A stretch of DNA of 64,000 bases from Pseudomonas sp. TH43 (GCF_016650635.1 NZ_JAEKFI010000004.1:806001-870000), one strand, 5' to 3'. Numbered from the stretch's first letter, positions 45,926 to 55,295 are shown. A program made the numbers and translations. The notes: a model not told the origin generated them from the sequence alone.

Positions 45926-47809
45926 ATGAAACTCTCGCGCCTCGCCCTGCCCCTTATTCTGCTGCCTGCTGCCAACGCTTTCGCCGACACATTTGAACGT
46001 GACCAGGCGTTGAAGCTGCCGGACATGCTGATCTCCGCCAACCGTCAGGTCGAAGCGCGCAACGACAGCAGCGCCGCCAACACCGTGTTCACCCGTGAAG
46101 ACATCGATCGCCTGCAACCGAGCGACGTACCGGATCTGCTGCGGCGCGTGCCAGGCGTGCAAGTGGCGCAGGCTGGTGGGCGCGGCAGCCTGCCGGGGAT
46201 CTACATTCGCGGCACGCAATCGGCGCAGAGTCTGGTGTTGGTCGACGGCCAGCGCATCGGCAGTTCGACTTCCGGCGACAGCAATCTGCAACACCTGAAC
46301 ATCAATCAGATCGAACGCGTGGAAATACTGCGTGGTTCGCGCTCGGTGATTTACGGCAGCGACGCGATTGGCGGGGTGATTCAGATTTTCACCCGGCGCG
46401 GATCCGAGCAAGGTTTGCAGCCACGCATGCATGTTGGCTTCGGCAGCAACCAAACGTGGGAACGCAGCATCGGGCTGTCCGGTGGCGATGACAAAACCCG
46501 CTTCAACCTCGGCGCCAGCCTCGATGAAACTGCCGGGATCGACCGTACCCACGAGTCGTATCCAAGCGATGGCGATCACGATGCCTATCGCAATAAATCG
46601 GTCAGCCTGAGCCTCAGCCACGCGCTGACCGATGACATCGAAGTCGGCGCCAATCTGCTGGATAACCGTGGCAAGAGTGAGTTCGACAACCCGTTCGGCC
46701 GCTTCGACATGAACACCTTCGAATCGGTCCAGCAGCAGCCCTACAGCGATTTCAACGTCAGCAGCGTCAGCAGTTACGTCGATGCCCGGGTCAACGAAAC
46801 CTGGAAAACCCGCGTCGAAGTCGGCCACACCGAAAACCGCGAAAAGACCCTCGACAAGCTCAGCGACGAGCGCACGGTGTTCAACACCTACCGCGACTCG
46901 GTGAACTGGCAAAACGACCTGACCCTGGATGCGCGCAACAGCTTGATCCTCGGCGGTGACTGGTACGAAGACCGGGTCAACAGCAGCACTGCATTCGACG
47001 AGGACAGCCGCTGGAACCGCGCCGCGTTCATTCAGCATCGTTATCAGGCCGACAGCTTCTCCACCGAGCTGGGGTTGCGCCACGATGACAACCAGCAATT
47101 CGGCAGCCAGAACACCTGGAGCGGCACGTTCACCCTGCCGCTCAACCCCGACAATGACCTGTTGCTCAGCTACAGCGAAGGCTTCCGCGCGCCGACCTTC
47201 AACGACCTGTACTACCCGGACTTCAGCAACCCGAACCTGAAACCGGAAACTTCGAAGAGCTATGAGCTGCAATGGCGTAGCCAGTTGAGCGACAGCAGCA
47301 GACTGGAGGCCTCGCTGTATCGTACGGATCTGCAAGACGCGATTATCTTTGGCAGCAATTCACGCCCGGAGAACGTCGCCTCGGCGCGGGTCAACGGCTT
47401 TGAAGCGGCGCTGAAGCAGGAGTTGTTCGATTGGCAGAGTAACCTCGGTGTGTCGATCATCGATCCTCGCGATCGTGATACCGGGCATACCTTGGCGCGG
47501 CGTGCACGGCGCACGTTGAGCTGGGATCTGGATCGGCAGTTTGACCAGATCGGCGTCGGTGCGAGTTGGCAGGCGGTGAGCAGCAGTTATGACGACCTAA
47601 AAAATGAAAACCCGCTGGGCGGTTATGCACTGTTCGGGTTGCGCAGCAGCTGGACGCTGAACCGCGAGATCAAGCTGGATCTGAAGGTCGACAACCTGTT
47701 GGACAAGGGTTACAGCCGCGCGAATTACAGCTACGACGGCAGCCAGTATGGTTATCGCGAAGAAGGCCGGACGTGGATGTTTGGCGTCACCTGGACACCT
47801 CAACGCTAA
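45926..47809 (+). CDS. btuB: TonB-dependent vitamin B12 receptor BtuB
   Basis: Outer-membrane receptor of 627 aa. A signal peptide ends AANAFA, a TonB-box-like LPDMLISA follows, then the plug domain (VPDLLRRVPGVQVAQAG; GIYIRGTQSAQSLVLVDGQR; SRSVIYGSDAIGGVIQIF) and a 22-stranded-type barrel. It ends WMFGVTWTPQR, with an aromatic residue near the C-terminus. The BtuB assignment comes from plug similarity and from the btuF-like gene next to it, pointing the other way. Only 139 bases separate it from dxs, mostly a REPIN, and no cobalamin riboswitch is seen. Confidence 0.87.
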   Translation: MKLSRLALPLILLPAANAFADTFERDQALKLPDMLISANRQVEARNDSSAANTVFTREDIDRLQPSDVPDLLRRVPGVQVAQAGGRGSLPGIYIRGTQSAQSLVLVDGQRIGSSTSGDSNLQHLNINQIERVEILRGSRSVIYGSDAIGGVIQIFTRRGSEQGLQPRMHVGFGSNQTWERSIGLSGGDDKTRFNLGASLDETAGIDRTHESYPSDGDHDAYRNKSVSLSLSHALTDDIEVGANLLDNRGKSEFDNPFGRFDMNTFESVQQQPYSDFNVSSVSSYVDARVNETWKTRVEVGHTENREKTLDKLSDERTVFNTYRDSVNWQNDLTLDARNSLILGGDWYEDRVNSSTAFDEDSRWNRAAFIQHRYQADSFSTELGLRHDDNQQFGSQNTWSGTFTLPLNPDNDLLLSYSEGFRAPTFNDLYYPDFSNPNLKPETSKSYELQWRSQLSDSSRLEASLYRTDLQDAIIFGSNSRPENVASARVNGFEAALKQELFDWQSNLGVSIIDPRDRDTGHTLARRARRTLSWDLDRQFDQIGVGASWQAVSSSYDDLKNENPLGGYALFGLRSSWTLNREIKLDLKVDNLLDKGYSRANYSYDGSQYGYREEGRTWMFGVTWTPQR

Positions 47810-47825
47810 GACTTTCCACCCTCAC

Positions 47826-47959
47826 TGGTGGCGAGGGGATTTATCCCCGTTCGGCTGCGCAGCAGTCGCAATAAACGCCGACGCGATCAAACTGAAAAAA
47901 GCATTGGCAGATTTTGGCGCAGCTTCGCAGCCCAACGGGGATAAATCCCCTCGCCACAA
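47826..47959. repeat. REPIN, GTGGCGAGGGGATTTATCCCCG type
   Basis: Inverted arms at 47826-47869 and 47920-47959 between the convergent btuB and btuF genes. The right arm ends two bases before the btuF stop codon. Confidence 0.92.
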
Positions 47960-47960
47960 G

Positions 47961-48761
47961 TTATTGGCTAGGTGCGATCAACTGGCAGAGTTTGGCGGTG
48001 GCGTCGATCATCTGGCCGCTTGGGCGTTCGAGACCTTTGTCGGTGACCAACAGTAATTGCTGCTGCTTGACGGCGGCTACCTGCGGCCAGGCGTTCCACG
48101 CTTTCAACTGCGCCTGATCACCCGCCAGAATCACTTCCGGATCTCGCTGCAATACCGCTTCAATACTGACTTGCGGCGCAGGCAAGGTCAGGTCGCTGAA
48201 CACATTCCGCGCCCCGCACACCTCCAGCGCATCACTGATGATCTGCCCGCCACCGACGGTGTACAGCGGCTTGTCCCACACCTGATAAAACACCCGCAAC
48301 GGTACTTCCCGGTGATAGCGCTGGCGCAGATCGGCGAGTTTTTGCCGCAGATCAGTAGCCAGTTTCACCCCACGCTCAGGCCTGCCCAATTGTGTGGCGA
48401 TGGCTTCTATCTGCGTGGAGAGTTGATCTAAAGAATGCGGTTCGGCGACGAAGGTCGGAATACCCAAACGCTTCAACTGATCACGCTGTGCCGGGCCGAC
48501 GCTGCCGGGCCAGAGCAGCAACAAATCAGGTTTAAGGCTCAGCAACTGTTCCATATCCAACTGACCGTAACGACCCACCGACGGAATGTTGGAAATTTCC
48601 GCAGGACGTTCACCGGCATCCAGCACCCCGACCAACAGGTCAGCCGAATCCAGTTCAACGACAATTTCAGACAGGGACGGTGCGAGGCTGACCACCCGCA
48701 GGCTCGCTAGCGCCGGAGCAGTGACGGCCAACAGCACAACCGCCAGCCACAGACGGCGCAT
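47961..48761 (-). CDS. btuF: cobalamin-binding periplasmic protein BtuF
   Basis: Class III periplasmic binding protein of 266 aa that delivers B12 to an ABC importer. The signal peptide ends APALA. The fold is seen in RVVSLAPSLSEIVVEL, LLSLKPDLLLLWPGS and GLERPSGQMIDA, joined by a long helix. The BtuC and BtuD components are not in this window. The start overlaps the end of the next upstream gene by one base (TGATG), so it is coupled to the ribA-linked transcript, while btuB converges on it. Confidence 0.88.
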   Translation of the reverse strand: MRRLWLAVVLLAVTAPALASLRVVSLAPSLSEIVVELDSADLLVGVLDAGERPAEISNIPSVGRYGQLDMEQLLSLKPDLLLLWPGSVGPAQRDQLKRLGIPTFVAEPHSLDQLSTQIEAIATQLGRPERGVKLATDLRQKLADLRQRYHREVPLRVFYQVWDKPLYTVGGGQIISDALEVCGARNVFSDLTLPAPQVSIEAVLQRDPEVILAGDQAQLKAWNAWPQVAAVKQQQLLLVTDKGLERPSGQMIDATAKLCQLIAPSQ

Positions 48762-49180
48762 CAGCCGAGTTGACGCGGGATACGGTAGAGATAAAACAAC
48801 ACGGCGGTGGACAGCGCCAGCAGCATCAACGGCACCGCTTCGAGACCGACGAATACTGCCAATGCTCCGATCCAGGCCGGCAAGGCTGCCGCGAGGAACG
48901 CGGAGCGCCGAGTCGCGGCGAGGGCAATCCAGGCTGCAGGCTCTTCAGGGGTATCGAGGGCTTTTTGCGTGGCGATCAATGCATGTTTGTAGCGGCCAAA
49001 AAACTTCAGGCTGACAAACATCGACGCCACACCGGCAATGAACAGCGGCATCGCCAACACGGGCAGAATCGCCTCGCCCTGGCCGAACAGAGCGTTGAGG
49101 ACAAAGAGCGGCACCAATGCCAGCGCCAGGTATTTCCACCACGCGACCGACAGCCGGCGCCGCACCTGACCGCGCGTCAC
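48761..49180 (-). CDS. conserved inner-membrane protein of unknown function
   Basis: Protein of 139 aa with about four membrane segments ([68 protein letters not shown]). No family motif is recognised; PAO1 PA4046 occupies the same place. It begins with GTG at 49180, whose bases overlap the ribA stop as GTGA, so translation should be coupled to ribA. btuF overlaps its stop codon. The ribA-unknown-btuF order hints at a cofactor-linked transcript. Confidence 0.75.
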   Translation of the reverse strand: MTRGQVRRRLSVAWWKYLALALVPLFVLNALFGQGEAILPVLAMPLFIAGVASMFVSLKFFGRYKHALIATQKALDTPEEPAAWIALAATRRSAFLAAALPAWIGALAVFVGLEAVPLMLLALSTAVLFYLYRIPRQLG

Positions 49181-49794
49181 GCCCGGTCTACCTCGCCTTG
49201 ATGCTCGTTGCCCATCATATGATCGAGTTTGCTGGCCTTGGTCGCCAGGTACAGCTTGTTGTGCGGATTGTGCCCGGTGTGCAACGGCACGCGCTCGGCG
49301 ACGACGATACCCATGTCGGTCAGGGCTTTGACCTTGCGTGGGTTGTTGGTCATCAGGCGCAGGGATTTCACGCCCAGATGCTCAAGCATCGGCAGGCACA
49401 TGGCGTAGTCACGCTGGTCGGCGGCGAAACCCAGCCGCTCGTTGGCTTCAACGGTGTCGGCGCCGCCGTCCTGCAATTCGTAGGCGCGGATCTTGTTCAA
49501 AAGACCGATACCGCGACCTTCCTGACGCAGGTACAGCAACACACCACGGCCCTCACGGGCGATGGCTTTCAGCGCGCCTTCGAGTTGCGAGCCGCAGTCG
49601 CAACGCTGACTGAACAAGGCATCGCCCGTGAGGCATTCGGAGTGCAACCGGCCGAGTACAGGGGCACCGTCGGCAAACTCACCCAGGCTGAGCACGACGT
49701 GCTCGCGGCCGGTGGCTTCATCGAGAAAACCGTGCATGGTGAATTGCGCAAAAGGCGTTGGCAGCTTGGAAGCGGCGACAAAAACGACAGGCAC
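49177..49794 (-). CDS. ribA: GTP cyclohydrolase II
   Basis: Enzyme of 205 aa for the first riboflavin step, opening GTP to a diaminopyrimidine. The zinc site is complete: [18 protein letters not shown] holds the three cysteines, and [17 protein letters not shown] and [13 protein letters not shown] complete the active site. This stand-alone enzyme supplies the activity that the degenerate C-terminal half of RibBA (53.5 kb) lacks. It heads a transcript with two downstream overlapping genes. Confidence 0.97.
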   Translation of the reverse strand: MPVVFVAASKLPTPFAQFTMHGFLDEATGREHVVLSLGEFADGAPVLGRLHSECLTGDALFSQRCDCGSQLEGALKAIAREGRGVLLYLRQEGRGIGLLNKIRAYELQDGGADTVEANERLGFAADQRDYAMCLPMLEHLGVKSLRLMTNNPRKVKALTDMGIVVAERVPLHTGHNPHNKLYLATKASKLDHMMGNEHQGEVDRA

Positions 49795-49932
49795 CGGTGT
49801 GCTCCTGATCTAAAAAGTCTGAAGATTCGCTGGGCGGCATTGTAACAGCAGCTTTGGGCAGGCGCTTAGGCTGAATTATCGGGCATAACGATCAAAAAGT
49901 TTGATATCTCCCCCACGGACATTGCGTCTCCC

Positions 49933-50023
49933 TTGTAGGAGTGAGCCTGCTCGCGATGGCGGTGTGTCAGCTACATCAACGTTTGAATGAGACCGCTATC
50001 GCGAGCAGGCTCACTCCTACAAA
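49933..50023. repeat. REPIN, GTAGGAGTGAGCCTGCTCGCGA type
   Basis: Inverted arms at 49935-49960 and 49998-50023, in the TAGGAGTGAG variant, between ribA and the solute-binding protein gene. Confidence 0.92.
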
Positions 50024-50039
50024 GGATTTGCGCAGGGCT

Positions 50040-50777
50040 TCAGTCAGAGACGAATGGGTAGGGCTGCTTCCACTTCTCGAAGATCGGCTTCAACTCGCCG
50101 CTCTTCACCAACTGGTCCATGCGCCGGTCGAACAAACCCATCAACGTGCGCGCCTGCGGCGTATTGGCGAAGCACAGATACAGCGGCAATTCGGCGATAT
50201 GGGTTTTGCGAAATTGCGTTGGATCCTTCGCCCGACTGACCACGTAATCGACTTCGGTCTGCGCGTCGATGTAATAGTCGGCCCGATTGTGGGTCAGCAT
50301 CGACAAAATCCCGGTGCGCCGGATGACTTCGTTGTAGCTGTGCACATTGGGCAAGTAACTCTGATAGTCGTAGCCGCGCACCCAGGCCAGACGATAGTTG
50401 CCGAGGGTTTCCGCGGTCGGCGCCGGGTTGCTGGCAAGCCCCAGGGCGTAGATATGATCGGTGTCGAAGTTCCAGCGCGGATAAAGCAGATCGCTGGCCT
50501 CTTCATGATAGGAGCCGACGCAGGCATCGATTTCACCGCGCTGCGCCAAACCGACGGAACGGGTGTAGGGCTCGGTGCGGATATCCAGCGTTACGCCGGC
50601 GGGTTCGAAGACCTTGCGCAACACGTCCCAACCCAGGCCATGGCCATCGGCGGCGGTGTAGTCTTCCCAGTCTTCGCTGGCCAAATGGATGACCGCAGGC
50701 GTCGGCGCAGCGTCTTGCGCACTGGCCACAGAGCCCAGCAGAGCAAAAACCACCACCGCCAACCAGCCTCGCGCCAT
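50040..50777 (-). CDS. periplasmic substrate-binding protein (type 2, amino-acid ABC-like)
   Basis: Secreted protein of 245 aa with a signal peptide ending SVASA. The type 2 periplasmic-binding fold is seen in DGHGLGWDVLRKVFEPAGV, YTRSVGLAQRGEIDACVG and ADYYIDAQTEVDYVV, and it ends KPIFEKWKQPYP. No permease or ATPase gene is adjacent, so it is an orphan binding protein or a sensor-like partner. The ligand is unknown. I use ATG 50777; the first in-frame ATG is 50792. It follows pgpA by 37 bases on the same strand. Confidence 0.83.
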   Translation of the reverse strand: MARGWLAVVVFALLGSVASAQDAAPTPAVIHLASEDWEDYTAADGHGLGWDVLRKVFEPAGVTLDIRTEPYTRSVGLAQRGEIDACVGSYHEEASDLLYPRWNFDTDHIYALGLASNPAPTAETLGNYRLAWVRGYDYQSYLPNVHSYNEVIRRTGILSMLTHNRADYYIDAQTEVDYVVSRAKDPTQFRKTHIAELPLYLCFANTPQARTLMGLFDRRMDQLVKSGELKPIFEKWKQPYPFVSD

Positions 50778-50814
50778 CCCTAGTCCCCTCACTTGATCCT
50801 GATCACCCTGACAA

Positions 50815-51318
50815 TCAGGCGAAAATCCACACCAGTCCCTGCATGGTCAGCCAGGCGAACACACCCGCCAGCACATCGTCGAGCATGATGCCAAAGCCGC
50901 CGTGGACATGCCGGTCGATCCAGCGGATCGGCCAGGGCTTGAGAATGTCGAAGAAGCGGAACACCAGGAACCCCGCGAGCAACCAGTACCAGCCTTCCGG
51001 TACCAGCCACAGAGTGATCCACATCCCGACCATTTCGTCCCAGACGATGCCTTCGTGGTCATGTACCCGCAGATCGTCGGCGACTTTGCCGCACAGCCAG
51101 AAGCCGAACAGCATGGTGATCCCGAGCATCAGCCAGTAACCCCAGTCGGGCAGCATCTGCCATAACGGGATAAAGGGTAGCGCAACTAACGACCCCCACG
51201 TACCCGGCGCCTTTGGCAAGGTGCCCGAACCGAAGCCGAACGCAATGAAATGCCAAGGATTGCGCCAGACCGACGGCGGCACGAATTCCCCCGGCACCTG
51301 TTTCGGGTGATCTGTCAC
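50815..51318 (-). CDS. pgpA: phosphatidylglycerophosphatase A
   Basis: Membrane phosphatase of 167 aa that makes phosphatidylglycerol. The motif GSGTLPKAPGTWGSLVALP is the family N-terminal signature, and the acidic VHDHEGIVWDEMVGMW segment is the probable catalytic site. FDILKPWPIRWIDRHVHGGFGIMLDD is shown here in part as ILKPWPIRWID and GIMLDDVLAG. It starts with GTG at 51318 overlapping the thiL stop (GTGA). It is the last of the nrdR-to-pgpA run, a common gammaproteobacterial order. Confidence 0.95.
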   Translation of the reverse strand: MTDHPKQVPGEFVPPSVWRNPWHFIAFGFGSGTLPKAPGTWGSLVALPFIPLWQMLPDWGYWLMLGITMLFGFWLCGKVADDLRVHDHEGIVWDEMVGMWITLWLVPEGWYWLLAGFLVFRFFDILKPWPIRWIDRHVHGGFGIMLDDVLAGVFAWLTMQGLVWIFA

Positions 51319-52280
51319 GGTGACTCCTGAAAATGTTGGTAACCGCGGATTTGCGGGGTGATGTCACGCCCTTCGCGATCGAGCAGCGCCACGCCCTGCC
51401 CCTCTGTCACACGGCCGACGACATGGATCGGCCAGCCGTCCGCCAGCAGCGCAGGCAACTCGACGGACGGTAGCGTGAAGGCCAACACATAATCATCGCC
51501 ACCGCTCAGCGCTGCACGCTCGGCGCCGCGCTGGCCGAGAAACGCGACTAAGGCATCCGACAGCGGTACGCGCTCGCGTTCAATCTCAAGCCGCACTTTC
51601 GACGCCAGCGCGATATGCCCGCAATCGGCGAGCAGGCCGTCGGAGATATCCAGCGCTGAAGTGGCTTTGCCGCGCAAGGCCTGACCGAGGGCGAGTTGTG
51701 GCTGCGGGGACCAGTAATGGTTGAGCAAGGGCTCGGCGATCTCGGTGTCGGCCTCGCGCTGACCGAGCACCAGCGGCAAGGCACCGGCGGCGTTGCCCAG
51801 CTCACCGCCAACGCACAGCAGGTCGCCCGGCTGCGCGCCGCTGCGGGTCAAGGCATGGCCTGTGGAAACGCGACCGAACACGGTGACGGTCAGGCTTAAC
51901 GGCCCGCGCGTAGTATCCCCGCCAATCAACGCCACACCGCAACTCTGCGCCATACGGTTCAAACCGCGGGCATAAGCCTGCAGCCAATCGGCGGTTATCG
52001 TTGGCACAGTCAGGGCAAGGGTAAAGGCAATGGGCGTAGCACCCATGGCGGCCAGATCGCTGACCGCGACGGCCAGCGAGCGCTGACCGAGCAAAAACGG
52101 ATCGCAGGGGTCGGCAAAATGCACACCGGCCACCAGCGTATCGGTGGAAATCGCCAGCTGTTCCCCGCAGGGAACCGCCAGCAAGGCGCAGTCGTCGCCA
52201 ATCCCCAGTGCAACGCCCTCGCCGCCCTGCGCACAAGGCGCGGCGGCGAAGAAATTGCGGATCAGCTCAAACTCGCCCAT
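51315..52280 (-). CDS. thiL: thiamine-monophosphate kinase
   Basis: Phosphorylates thiamine monophosphate to thiamine diphosphate, the cofactor needed by Dxs among others; 321 aa. The AIR-synthase-like fold motifs are GIGDDCALLAVP near residue 25, STDTLVAGVHF, SVADLAAMGA-type region seen as VSDLAAMGATP, and ALIGGDTTRGPLSLTVTV. The C-terminus has LDISDGLLADCGHIA. It lies 18 bases after nusB and overlaps the pgpA start by four bases. Confidence 0.96.
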   Translation of the reverse strand: MGEFELIRNFFAAAPCAQGGEGVALGIGDDCALLAVPCGEQLAISTDTLVAGVHFADPCDPFLLGQRSLAVAVSDLAAMGATPIAFTLALTVPTITADWLQAYARGLNRMAQSCGVALIGGDTTRGPLSLTVTVFGRVSTGHALTRSGAQPGDLLCVGGELGNAAGALPLVLGQREADTEIAEPLLNHYWSPQPQLALGQALRGKATSALDISDGLLADCGHIALASKVRLEIERERVPLSDALVAFLGQRGAERAALSGGDDYVLAFTLPSVELPALLADGWPIHVVGRVTEGQGVALLDREGRDITPQIRGYQHFQESP

Positions 52281-52298
52281 TGCGATATCAAGCGCGGA

Positions 52299-52799
52299 TC
52301 AGCGCTTGAACGCCTTCACTTCAGCTTCACGCAGGCGCGGGGCCAGCTTGTCGAGCACGCCGTTGACGAACTTGTGGCCGTCGGTGGAACCGTAGACTTT
52401 CGCCAGTTCGATTCCTTCGTTGATCACAACGCGGTACGGCACGTCGACGCGCTTGAGCAGTTCCCAGGTCGACAAGCGCAGTACGCACAGTTCAACCGGG
52501 TCGAGCTCTTCGATGGTCAGGTCCAGGCACGGCGCCAGCGCGGTGTCGATCTCGGTCAGACTGGCCGGAACACCGTGCAGGATGTCGTGGAAGTAGCTGG
52601 CATCGGCGAAGGTGAAATCGTTGTCGACGCGAAACTGCGCCTCGATTTCGTTCAGCGAAGTACTGGCCATGTGGCGCTGGTACAACGCTTGAGTCGCCAA
52701 CTGACGGGCAGCGCGGCGCTTTTCACTTTTCGAAGGCTTGCCGGCGTCGGTTGGACGCGGATCGCGCGGGTTGAAACGATCGCTTTCGTCGCTAATCAC
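52299..52799 (-). CDS. nusB: transcription antitermination factor NusB
   Basis: RNA-binding factor of 166 aa that acts with NusE at boxA in rRNA operons. The all-helical fold is seen in [48 protein letters not shown] (here in part), and [28 protein letters not shown] with the usual tail. It begins with GTG at 52799, which overlaps the ribH stop as GTGA. The N-terminal ~25 residues are charged and variable. The ribH-nusB coupling is widely conserved. Confidence 0.95.
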   Translation of the reverse strand: MISDESDRFNPRDPRPTDAGKPSKSEKRRAARQLATQALYQRHMASTSLNEIEAQFRVDNDFTFADASYFHDILHGVPASLTEIDTALAPCLDLTIEELDPVELCVLRLSTWELLKRVDVPYRVVINEGIELAKVYGSTDGHKFVNGVLDKLAPRLREAEVKAFKR

Positions 52800-53272
52800 T
52801 TGGCCTCCAACTGTGCCAACAGGCTGACCATTTCCAGCGCGGACAGGGCAGCTTCGGCACCTTTGTTACCGGCCTTGGTGCCGGAACGTTCGATGGCTTG
52901 CTCGATGGAATCAACGGTCAGGACGCCGAAAGCGACCGGAACGCCGAACTCCATGGACACCTGGGCCAGACCCTTGGTGCACTCGCCTGCCACGTATTCG
53001 AAGTGCGGAGTGCCGCCACGAATGACCGCGCCAAGGGCGATGATTGCTGCGAACTCGCCTTTCTGAGCGACTTTCTGCGCAACCAGCGGGATTTCGAAGG
53101 CGCCAGGTGCGCGGATGATGGTGATGTCGCTTTCGCTCACGCCGTGGCGAACCAGGGCATCAACTGCACCGCTGACCAGGCTTTCAACCACGAAGCTGTT
53201 GAAACGGCCCACTACTAGAGCGTAGCGGCCTTTAGGGGCGATGAAGGTACCTTCGATGGTCTTCAGGGTCAT
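52796..53272 (-). CDS. ribH: 6,7-dimethyl-8-ribityllumazine synthase
   Basis: Penultimate riboflavin enzyme of 158 aa that joins the RibB and RibD/A products. Conserved stretches are [51 protein letters not shown] and [20 protein letters not shown], typical of the icosahedral enzyme. It is followed by nusB in a four-base overlap. A 234-base gap with a REPIN separates it from ribBA. Confidence 0.97.
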   Translation of the reverse strand: MTLKTIEGTFIAPKGRYALVVGRFNSFVVESLVSGAVDALVRHGVSESDITIIRAPGAFEIPLVAQKVAQKGEFAAIIALGAVIRGGTPHFEYVAGECTKGLAQVSMEFGVPVAFGVLTVDSIEQAIERSGTKAGNKGAEAALSALEMVSLLAQLEAK

Positions 53273-53379
53273 TCGTCAGATCTCTTAAAGAGCCGGGACG
53301 CGTCTCGTACGCGTCCCTCAGTGATATTAGCCACGAATACATGGCCGGAAAAATCCGCATTGCTACCTGATCACACCCC

Positions 53380-53473
53380 TGTCGCGAGGGGATCTATCCC
53401 CGCCGGGCTGCGCAGCGGCCCTGTTTTTTGGGACTGCTACGCAGTCCAGCGGGGATAAATCCCCTCACCACAA
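53380..53473. repeat. REPIN, GTGGCGAGGGGATTTATCCCCG type (diverged)
   Basis: Arms at 53380-53410 (GTCGCGAGGGGATCTATCCC) and 53441-53473 (ending ATAAATCCCCTCACCACA) in the ribBA-ribH gap of 234 bases. Some bases differ from the other copies, which suggests an older element. No other feature is visible in the gap. Confidence 0.88.
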
Positions 53474-53506
53474 GGGTACACACCAGCAATACGAATCTCC
53501 GGGTCA

Positions 53507-54598
53507 TTATTCGGAGGGCACGTATTCTACAACTTCCAGATCGAAACCGGATATCGCATTAAATTTCATTGGCGCCGACATCAAGCGCATTTTGCGTACA
53601 CCGAGGTCACGGAGGATCTGCGAACCGGCACCGACGATGCTGTAGGTCGTCGGTTTTTTCGGCGCTGGCTGATCGCCAGTTTCACGGATGTGCGCCAGCA
53701 ACACGTCGCCATCGAGCGGGTGACCGAGCAACAACACCACACCGCTGCCGGCCTCGGCGACCGCAGCCATCGCGGCGCGCAGGCTCCAGCGGCCCGGTTG
53801 CTTGACCATCAACAGATCGCGCAGCGGGTCCATGTTGTGCACGCGAACCAGCGTTGGTTCTTCAGCGCAAACGGTGCCCAGGGTCAGCGCCATGTGCACG
53901 TCGCCTTCCACCGAATCACGATAGGTCACCAGGTTGAATTGGCCCAGTTCGCTGTCCAGCGGCTGCTCGGCAATCCGCTGAACGGTACGTTCGTGGATCA
54001 TCCGGTAGTGAATCAGGTCAGCAATCGTGCCGATCTTGATGTTGTGTTCGGCAGCGAAGGCTTCAAGCTCAGTGCGACGGGACATGGTGCCGTCATCGTT
54101 CATCACTTCGCAGATCACGCCGCTCGGCTCGAAACCGGCCATGCGCGCGAGGTCGCAAGCCGCTTCGGTGTGGCCAGCACGTGCCAGGGTGCCGCCGGCC
54201 TGCGCCATCAGCGGAAAAATGTGGCCCGGGCTGACGATGTCTTCAGCCTTGGCGTCTTTGGCAGCGGCGGCCTGCACGGTGCGCGCACGGTCGGCGGCGG
54301 AGATGCCGGTGGTCACGCCTTCGGCCGCTTCGATCGAGACGGTGAACTTGGTGCCGAAACCGGAACCGTTGCGCGGCGCCATCAACGGCAGCTTGAGGGT
54401 CTCGCAACGCTCGCGGGTCATTGGCATGCAGATCAGGCCACGGGCGTGCTTGGCCATGAAATTGATGTGCTCGGCCTTGCAGCATTCGGCGGCCATGATC
54501 AGGTCGCCTTCGTTCTCGCGGTCTTCGTCATCCATGAGGATGACCATCTTGCCTTGGCGGATGTCTTCAACCAGTTCTTCGATGCTATTGAGCGCCAC
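53507..54598 (-). CDS. ribB: 3,4-dihydroxy-2-butanone-4-phosphate synthase with degenerate RibA domain
   Basis: Protein of 363 aa. The N-terminal ~200 residues are RibB, with DDEDRENEGDLIMAAE, MPMTRERCETLKLP and RAGHTEAACDLARMAG, all needed for making the four-carbon riboflavin unit from ribulose 5-phosphate. The C-terminal ~150 residues align with GTP cyclohydrolase II but lack the zinc cysteines (the region reads NMDPLRDLLMVKQPGR), so that half is probably inactive. A GTG at 54598 behind a G-rich AAGGGGGG ribosome site is the likely start; no ATG fits. It lies 31 bases after ribE. Confidence 0.93.
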   Translation of the reverse strand: MALNSIEELVEDIRQGKMVILMDDEDRENEGDLIMAAECCKAEHINFMAKHARGLICMPMTRERCETLKLPLMAPRNGSGFGTKFTVSIEAAEGVTTGISAADRARTVQAAAAKDAKAEDIVSPGHIFPLMAQAGGTLARAGHTEAACDLARMAGFEPSGVICEVMNDDGTMSRRTELEAFAAEHNIKIGTIADLIHYRMIHERTVQRIAEQPLDSELGQFNLVTYRDSVEGDVHMALTLGTVCAEEPTLVRVHNMDPLRDLLMVKQPGRWSLRAAMAAVAEAGSGVVLLLGHPLDGDVLLAHIRETGDQPAPKKPTTYSIVGAGSQILRDLGVRKMRLMSAPMKFNAISGFDLEVVEYVPSE

Positions 54599-54629
54599 AA
54601 GGCACCCCCCTTCTTTCGAATTTAGAGCT

Positions 54630-55295
54630 TCAGGATTTGAGGTAGCCGTTTTGGGCCAGAAAGCTTTCAGTGATCGTGCCACCGGATGCAGGCTCTGCGG
54701 CCTTATCGCCCAGCAACAGACGCTCCAGATAGCGCGCCAGCAAGTCGACCTCCAGATTCACCCGACGACCTGGCTTGTACGACGCCATGATGGTTTCGCT
54801 CAGGGTGTGCGGAATGATCGTCAGCATGAACTCGGCGCCATCGACCGCGTTCACGGTCAGGCTGGTACCGTCGACGGTGATCGAGCCTTTATGGGCAATG
54901 TACTTGGCCAAGTCTTTCGGCGCGCGGATGCAAAATTCCACGGCGCGGGCATTGTCGGCACGGGAGACGATTTCGCCGACACCATCAACGTGACCGCTGA
55001 CCAGGTGCCCGCCGAGACGGGTGGTCGGGGTCAGGGCTTTTTCCAGATTGACCGGGCTGCCGCTTTTCAGGTCATTCATGGCGGTGCAGTCCAGCGTTTC
55101 ACGGCTGACGTCGGCGGCAAAGCCGTCGCCCGGCAACTCGACCGCTGTCAGACACACGCCGTTGACAGCGATGCTGTCGCCGAGTTTGACGTCGCTCAGG
55201 TCGAGCTTGCCGGTTGCGACGTGTACCCGCACATCACCGCCCTTTGGGGTCAGTGCGCGGATACTGCCGATGGATTCGATGATGCCGGTAAACAT
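54630..55295 (-). CDS. ribE: riboflavin synthase alpha subunit
   Basis: Enzyme of 221 aa that dismutates two lumazine molecules to riboflavin. It has the usual MFTGIIESIG start and two tandem lumazine-binding barrels: VNGVCLTAVELPGDGFAADVS in the first and VDGTSLTVNAVDGAEFMLTII in the second, each with its SGHVDGVG-like loop, seen here as LVSGHVDGVGEI. It is called ribC in P. aeruginosa. A 47-base gap follows ribD. No FMN riboswitch (RFN element) was found in front of this cluster. Confidence 0.96.
   Translation of the reverse strand: MFTGIIESIGSIRALTPKGGDVRVHVATGKLDLSDVKLGDSIAVNGVCLTAVELPGDGFAADVSRETLDCTAMNDLKSGSPVNLEKALTPTTRLGGHLVSGHVDGVGEIVSRADNARAVEFCIRAPKDLAKYIAHKGSITVDGTSLTVNAVDGAEFMLTIIPHTLSETIMASYKPGRRVNLEVDLLARYLERLLLGDKAAEPASGGTITESFLAQNGYLKS

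Noticed and set aside
45836-47335. Open frame of 499 codons on the minus strand opposite btuB
   Set aside because: The receptor on the plus strand has plug and barrel motifs; the antisense product has none.
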